Assembly (NCBI GenBank): GCA_964502465.1
Contig: CAZCWX010000394.1
Span: 1 to 5,110, forward strand
DNA from: CAZCWX01 sp964502465
Lineage (GTDB): Bacteria; Desulfobacterota; Binatia; Bin18
Direction: 5' to 3'
Length of the DNA stretch: 5,110 nucleotides
Shown here piece after piece: positions 5,091 through 5,110 of the stretch (position 1 is the first letter of the stretch; every line of letters begins with the position of its first letter). A program made the translations under genes and the position numbers. The notes beneath the pieces were generated by a model. The model did no database searches. It saw only the letters and a list, made by a program, of their open reading frames with translations, and had not been told where the DNA came from.

Positions 5091-5110
5091 CCCCCTGCCT
5101 CGCCCGCGAC

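Overview
The window is bacterial: close-packed ORFs, strong Shine-Dalgarno sequences (AAGGAGG-type) 6-7 nt before several ATGs, one clear TATAAT box and little non-coding DNA. Base composition is moderately GC-rich. The mix of small-molecule enzymes (an indoleamine 2,3-dioxygenase-like haem enzyme, a cupin, an SDR, a SnoaL-like protein, a flavin/F420 split-barrel-like protein and an HSL-type alpha/beta hydrolase), plus an intergenic repeat of the CCCTGAGCGAAGCGAAGGG type, fits a large-genome, metabolically versatile environmental bacterium such as a proteobacterium or an uncultured Tectomicrobia/Entotheonella-like lineage. The lineage is a weak inference; no rRNA or marker gene is present.

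Layout. 1-774 (+) is the C-terminal two thirds of an indoleamine 2,3-dioxygenase family protein whose 5' end lies outside the window. After a 149-nt gap with its own candidate promoter comes a 250-aa cupin-like protein (924-1676, +). It converges on an SDR oxidoreductase (1785-2543, -), and the 108-nt gap between them holds two hairpins that could end transcription. Upstream of the SDR on the minus strand is a tightly coupled pair: a membrane-anchored split-barrel-like protein (3050-3487, -) and a SnoaL/NTF2-like protein (2680-3045, -). The ribosome binding site of the second is embedded in the last codons of the first. A perfect 18-bp tandem duplication lies behind this unit at 3568-3603. About 430 nt without a convincing gene follow, then an alpha/beta hydrolase (4049-4924, +). 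The tail (4925-5110) carries a degenerate inverted intergenic repeat and a separate perfect hairpin.

How the genes may work together. The dioxygenase would open the indole ring of tryptophan or a related indole to an N-formylkynurenine-type product. In the kynurenine pathway the next enzyme, kynurenine formamidase, is often an alpha/beta hydrolase with an HGGxW oxyanion motif, and the hydrolase at 4049 has HGGAW. The two genes are 3.3 kb apart with a minus-strand block between them, so a shared pathway is only a hypothesis. The hydrolase also carries Glu where the catalytic His is expected. The minus-strand genes look like an independent redox/cyclase-type accessory unit. I see no mobile element, CRISPR array, tRNA or rRNA. 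The main oddities are the non-canonical active-site residues in the hydrolase and the cupin.
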